Shown here: positions 44,957 to 47,160 of the stretch, piece by piece
Layout: every line of letters starts with the position of its first letter
Position numbering within the stretch: the first letter of the stretch is position 1
Assembly (NCBI GenBank): GCA_030529455.1
Contig: JAUMWV010000010.1
Location: forward strand, 1-47,160
DNA from: Propionibacteriaceae bacterium
GTDB lineage: Bacteria; Actinomycetota; Actinomycetes; Propionibacteriales; Propionibacteriaceae
Direction of reading: 5' to 3'
Length of the DNA: 47,160 nt
Position numbers and translations under genes: made by a program
The notes under the pieces: model-generated
What the model saw: only the letters and a program-made list of their open reading frames with translations
Database searches by the model: none
Told to the model about the DNA's origin: nothing

Positions 44957-46825
44957 ATGGACGACAGCACCCTGCTCGATCTGCGGTTCGACCGCTACGG
45001 TGCCCGCCTCAGGGACAGCCTGCGCGCTGTCTATGGGGAGCGGGCCGACGAGACCTATGACAGAGCGTGCGGGATCATCGCGGCGGCGGCCGCCGCGCGA
45101 CCCGAGGACCTGAAGCGGCTGGACGAGGCCCGGCTGCTCAGGCCCGACTGGTTACAGGACGCCTCGATGATCGGGTATGTCGCCTACACCGAGCGGTTCT
45201 CCGGGACCCTGCGGGGGATCGCCGATCGGCTGGACTACCTCGAAGACCTCGGCGTGACCTACCTGCACCTGATGCCGTTGCTGCAACCGCGCGACGGCGA
45301 TTCCGACGGTGGGTACGCGGTTCAGGACTACCGTGCCGTTCGTCCCGATCTCGGAACCATGGACGACCTCGCCTGGATCGCCGCCCAGTTGCGTGCGCGC
45401 GGCATCAGCCTGGTGGTCGACCTCGTCCTCAACCACGTCGCCCGGGAACACGCCTGGGCGCGGCGGGCCAGGGCCGGGGAGGCGAAGTACCGGAACTACT
45501 TCTACATCTACGACGATCGCGGCGAACCGGACCGCTACGAGAGCAGCCTCCCCGAGGTCTTCCCCGACTTCGCCCCCGGCAATTTCACCTGGGACGAGGA
45601 AACCCACGGGTGGGTCTGGACGACCTTCAACTCCTTCCAGTGGGACGTCAACTGGTCCAACCCGGATGTCTTCTGTGAGTACCTGGAGATCATCTGCCAC
45701 CTCGCCAACCACGGTGCCGAGGTCATCCGCCTCGACGCCATCGCGTTCATCTGGAAACGGCTCGGCACCAACTGCCAGGGTCAGCCCGAGGTGCATCACC
45801 TGACAGCCGCGTTGCGCGCGGCGCTGCGGATCGCGGCACCGGCGGTCGCGTTCAAAGCGGAGGCCATCGTCGGGCCGGAGGAACTGCTGCCCTACCTCGG
45901 CCAGGGCAGCAACTACGGCCTGCTCTCGGACATGGCCTACCACAACAGCCTCATGGTGCAGCTGTGGAGTTCGCTGGCGAGCCGCGATACCAGGCTGTTC
46001 GAGGTGGCGCTGAACGCCTTCGCGCCGAAGCCACCGAACACCACCTGGGCCACCTACGTGCGGTGTCACGACGACATCGGGTGGGCGGTCTCGGACGCCG
46101 ACGCGGCGCGTGCACATCTCAACGGGGCGGCCCACCGCAGCTTCCTGTCGGACTTCTACGCGGGAGTGTTTCCCGGCTCCTTCGCCGAGGGGCTCGTCTT
46201 CCAGTACAACCCGGCGACCAATGACCGGCGGATCAGTGGCTCGGCGGCCAGCCTCGCGGGGTTCGATTCCGCGCTGCACGCCGGGGACACCTGGCGCACC
46301 GAGGAGGCGATTGGGCGGCTGTTGCTGCTGTATGCGGTGATCCTCGGCTTCGGCGGCGTCCCGCTGCTCTACATGGGGGACGAGATCGGCTTGGGCAACG
46401 ACCTCGCCTACGCCGAGGACCCAGCCCACGCCGCCGACAACCGGTGGGCGCACAGGCCGGTGATGGACTGGGCCGCAGCCGCGAAGGCCCGGGCCCGCCC
46501 CGACACCCCCAGGGGACGGATTCTGGCTGGCCTGCGGCGGACCATCGAGGTGCGCAAGAGTCTGCCGCACCTGCACGCCGGCGTCGAGGCCAAGGTCGTG
46601 CCCAGCCCCGACCCGAGGCTGCTGGTGCTGTGCCGCCACCACCCCCTCGGCAACCTGGTCCAGGTGTACAACTTCAGCGAGGGCCCGGCCTACCTGCTCG
46701 GGGACATCCTGCGGGAGCGGCTGGGCCAGGAGGCGATCGAGGCGCTGAGCGGTTACGAATACTCGCTACGACCGCAGAGCATCCTCATCGCCCCTTACCA
46801 GGCGCTGTGGCTGCTGTCCAAGTAA
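44957..46825 (+). CDS. Amylosucrase (GH13 subfamily 4-like)
   Basis: This 622-aa enzyme uses sucrose to build alpha-1,4-glucan, releasing fructose. GH13 regions are DLVLNHVA, nucleophile Asp260 in [12 protein letters not shown], acid/base Glu302 in FKAEAIV, and His371-Asp372 in VRCHDDIGW; the HDDIGW and AFIWKRLGT patterns are amylosucrase marks. The N-terminal helical domain ([15 protein letters not shown]) also fits. It has no signal peptide. It is convergent with a pullulanase-type gene only 2 bases away, linking it to glucan turnover. Related sucrose hydrolases differ subtly, so product specificity is unproven. Confidence 0.88.
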   Translation: MDDSTLLDLRFDRYGARLRDSLRAVYGERADETYDRACGIIAAAAAARPEDLKRLDEARLLRPDWLQDASMIGYVAYTERFSGTLRGIADRLDYLEDLGVTYLHLMPLLQPRDGDSDGGYAVQDYRAVRPDLGTMDDLAWIAAQLRARGISLVVDLVLNHVAREHAWARRARAGEAKYRNYFYIYDDRGEPDRYESSLPEVFPDFAPGNFTWDEETHGWVWTTFNSFQWDVNWSNPDVFCEYLEIICHLANHGAEVIRLDAIAFIWKRLGTNCQGQPEVHHLTAALRAALRIAAPAVAFKAEAIVGPEELLPYLGQGSNYGLLSDMAYHNSLMVQLWSSLASRDTRLFEVALNAFAPKPPNTTWATYVRCHDDIGWAVSDADAARAHLNGAAHRSFLSDFYAGVFPGSFAEGLVFQYNPATNDRRISGSAASLAGFDSALHAGDTWRTEEAIGRLLLLYAVILGFGGVPLLYMGDEIGLGNDLAYAEDPAHAADNRWAHRPVMDWAAAAKARARPDTPRGRILAGLRRTIEVRKSLPHLHAGVEAKVVPSPDPRLLVLCRHHPLGNLVQVYNFSEGPAYLLGDILRERLGQEAIEALSGYEYSLRPQSILIAPYQALWLLSK

Positions 46826-46827
46826 GG

Positions 46828-47160
46828 CTAGGCGGGGTACTGGAGCGGTTGGAATAGCACGGCCACCGTCCGGGCGGGCACGCTCAGCACGGTCGTGAAC
46901 GGGTCCCAGGCGGTCTGCCTGACCACGTCGTCGGCGCCTCGTGCCTGGACCCCGGACAGCGCGAACTCCCGCCCGTACAGCTCGGGAACCACCTGGCTGA
47001 TCGGCAGCGGGCTGGCGTTGAAGGCGACGAGGACACCGTCGAGGTCCGGGTCGATGTCGACATCGGTGTAGTCGTCGATGAGCATGAGCAGCAGGCCCGG
47101 TTGGGCGTCGAGCCCGGACGCGGGGAAGGACACCCGCTCCTTGATGAGGGCGGCGCTGCC
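46828..47160 (-). CDS. Pullulanase-type alpha-1,6-glucosidase (C-terminal part)
   Basis: The frame is open to the right edge, so only the last 110 residues are seen. The stretch ERVSFPASGLDAQPGLLLML, then LDGVLVAFNASPLPISQVVP and the ending VLSVPARTVAVLFQ match the C-terminal beta domain of pullulanase-type debranching enzymes (family ending FTVPARTVAVFV). It would remove alpha-1,6 branches from glycogen or pullulan-like glucans. The catalytic domain lies outside, so function is inferred from this domain only. Confidence 0.78.
   Translation of the reverse strand, partial: GSAALIKERVSFPASGLDAQPGLLLMLIDDYTDVDIDPDLDGVLVAFNASPLPISQVVPELYGREFALSGVQARGADDVVRQTAWDPFTTVLSVPARTVAVLFQPLQYPA

Overview
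The window is very GC-rich and reads as the chromosome of a mycothiol-type actinobacterium. Supporting signs are GTG starts, TANNNT -10 boxes placed directly before start codons, tandem clpP1-clpP2, a PyrR-headed pyr operon, an Eis-type acetyltransferase and an Rv2466c-like nitroreductase. I lean towards a Propionibacteriaceae-like organism, but that is inference from gene content only. Most of the window is a conserved core block. Order and content match the Mycobacterium tuberculosis region from pepN through Rv2466c, rpiB, nei, tig, clpP1, clpP2, clpX, valS, folC and a DUF4233 gene to ndk, with lineage-specific insertions.

Layout. (1) 1-6766 (+): a probable sialic acid operon. It holds the end of a family-5 solute-binding protein, a permease, a permease-ATPase fusion, a second ATPase, nanA and nanE. 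Two hairpins separate the binding-protein gene from the membrane genes. (2) 6807-10348 (-): an accessory locus with a small WXG100-like protein, an 862-aa protein resembling the DUF6571 type and a lipoprotein gene broken by two compensating frameshifts. It looks like a type VII secretion-associated set of unknown function. (3) 10478-13453 (-): pyrR-pyrB-pyrC-glutaredoxin, joined by 4-base stop/start overlaps. (4) 13603-16715: a thioredoxin-like lipoprotein and a CcdA protein (+), whose 3' end overlaps that of a convergent two-component pair (-), then a 58-aa membrane protein. (5) 16735-25053: pepN, mycothiol nitroreductase-like gene, ligA, eis, rpiB, a small conserved-looking ORF and nei. (6) tRNA-Pro(UGG), an unrecognised 449-aa protein and tRNA-Gly(UCC). 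(7) 26865-31061 (+): tig, clpP1, clpP2, clpX.

(8) 31065-32842: a zinc-limitation module. A single Zur-type palindrome lies between rpmE (type B L31) plus a CobW-like gene on one side and cysteine-poor rpmB plus rpmG on the other. (9) 32976-40711: valS of the archaeal-like type, an orphan AbrB-type regulator, an acyltransferase, a DsbA-like/MauE pair, folC, a DUF4233 protein and ndk. (10) 40696-47160: a CPBP protease, a B12-binding-type radical SAM protein, a methyltransferase, amylosucrase and the end of a pullulanase-type debranching enzyme.

Themes. Sialic acid, sucrose and alpha-glucan genes point to scavenging of host or dietary sugars. Three thiol systems (Trx lipoprotein-CcdA, DsbA-MauE, cytoplasmic mycothiol-type enzymes) sit close together. 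At least eleven genes carry a TANNNT box 6-8 bases before the start codon, predicting widespread leaderless transcription. The least explained locus is the one at 6807-10348.
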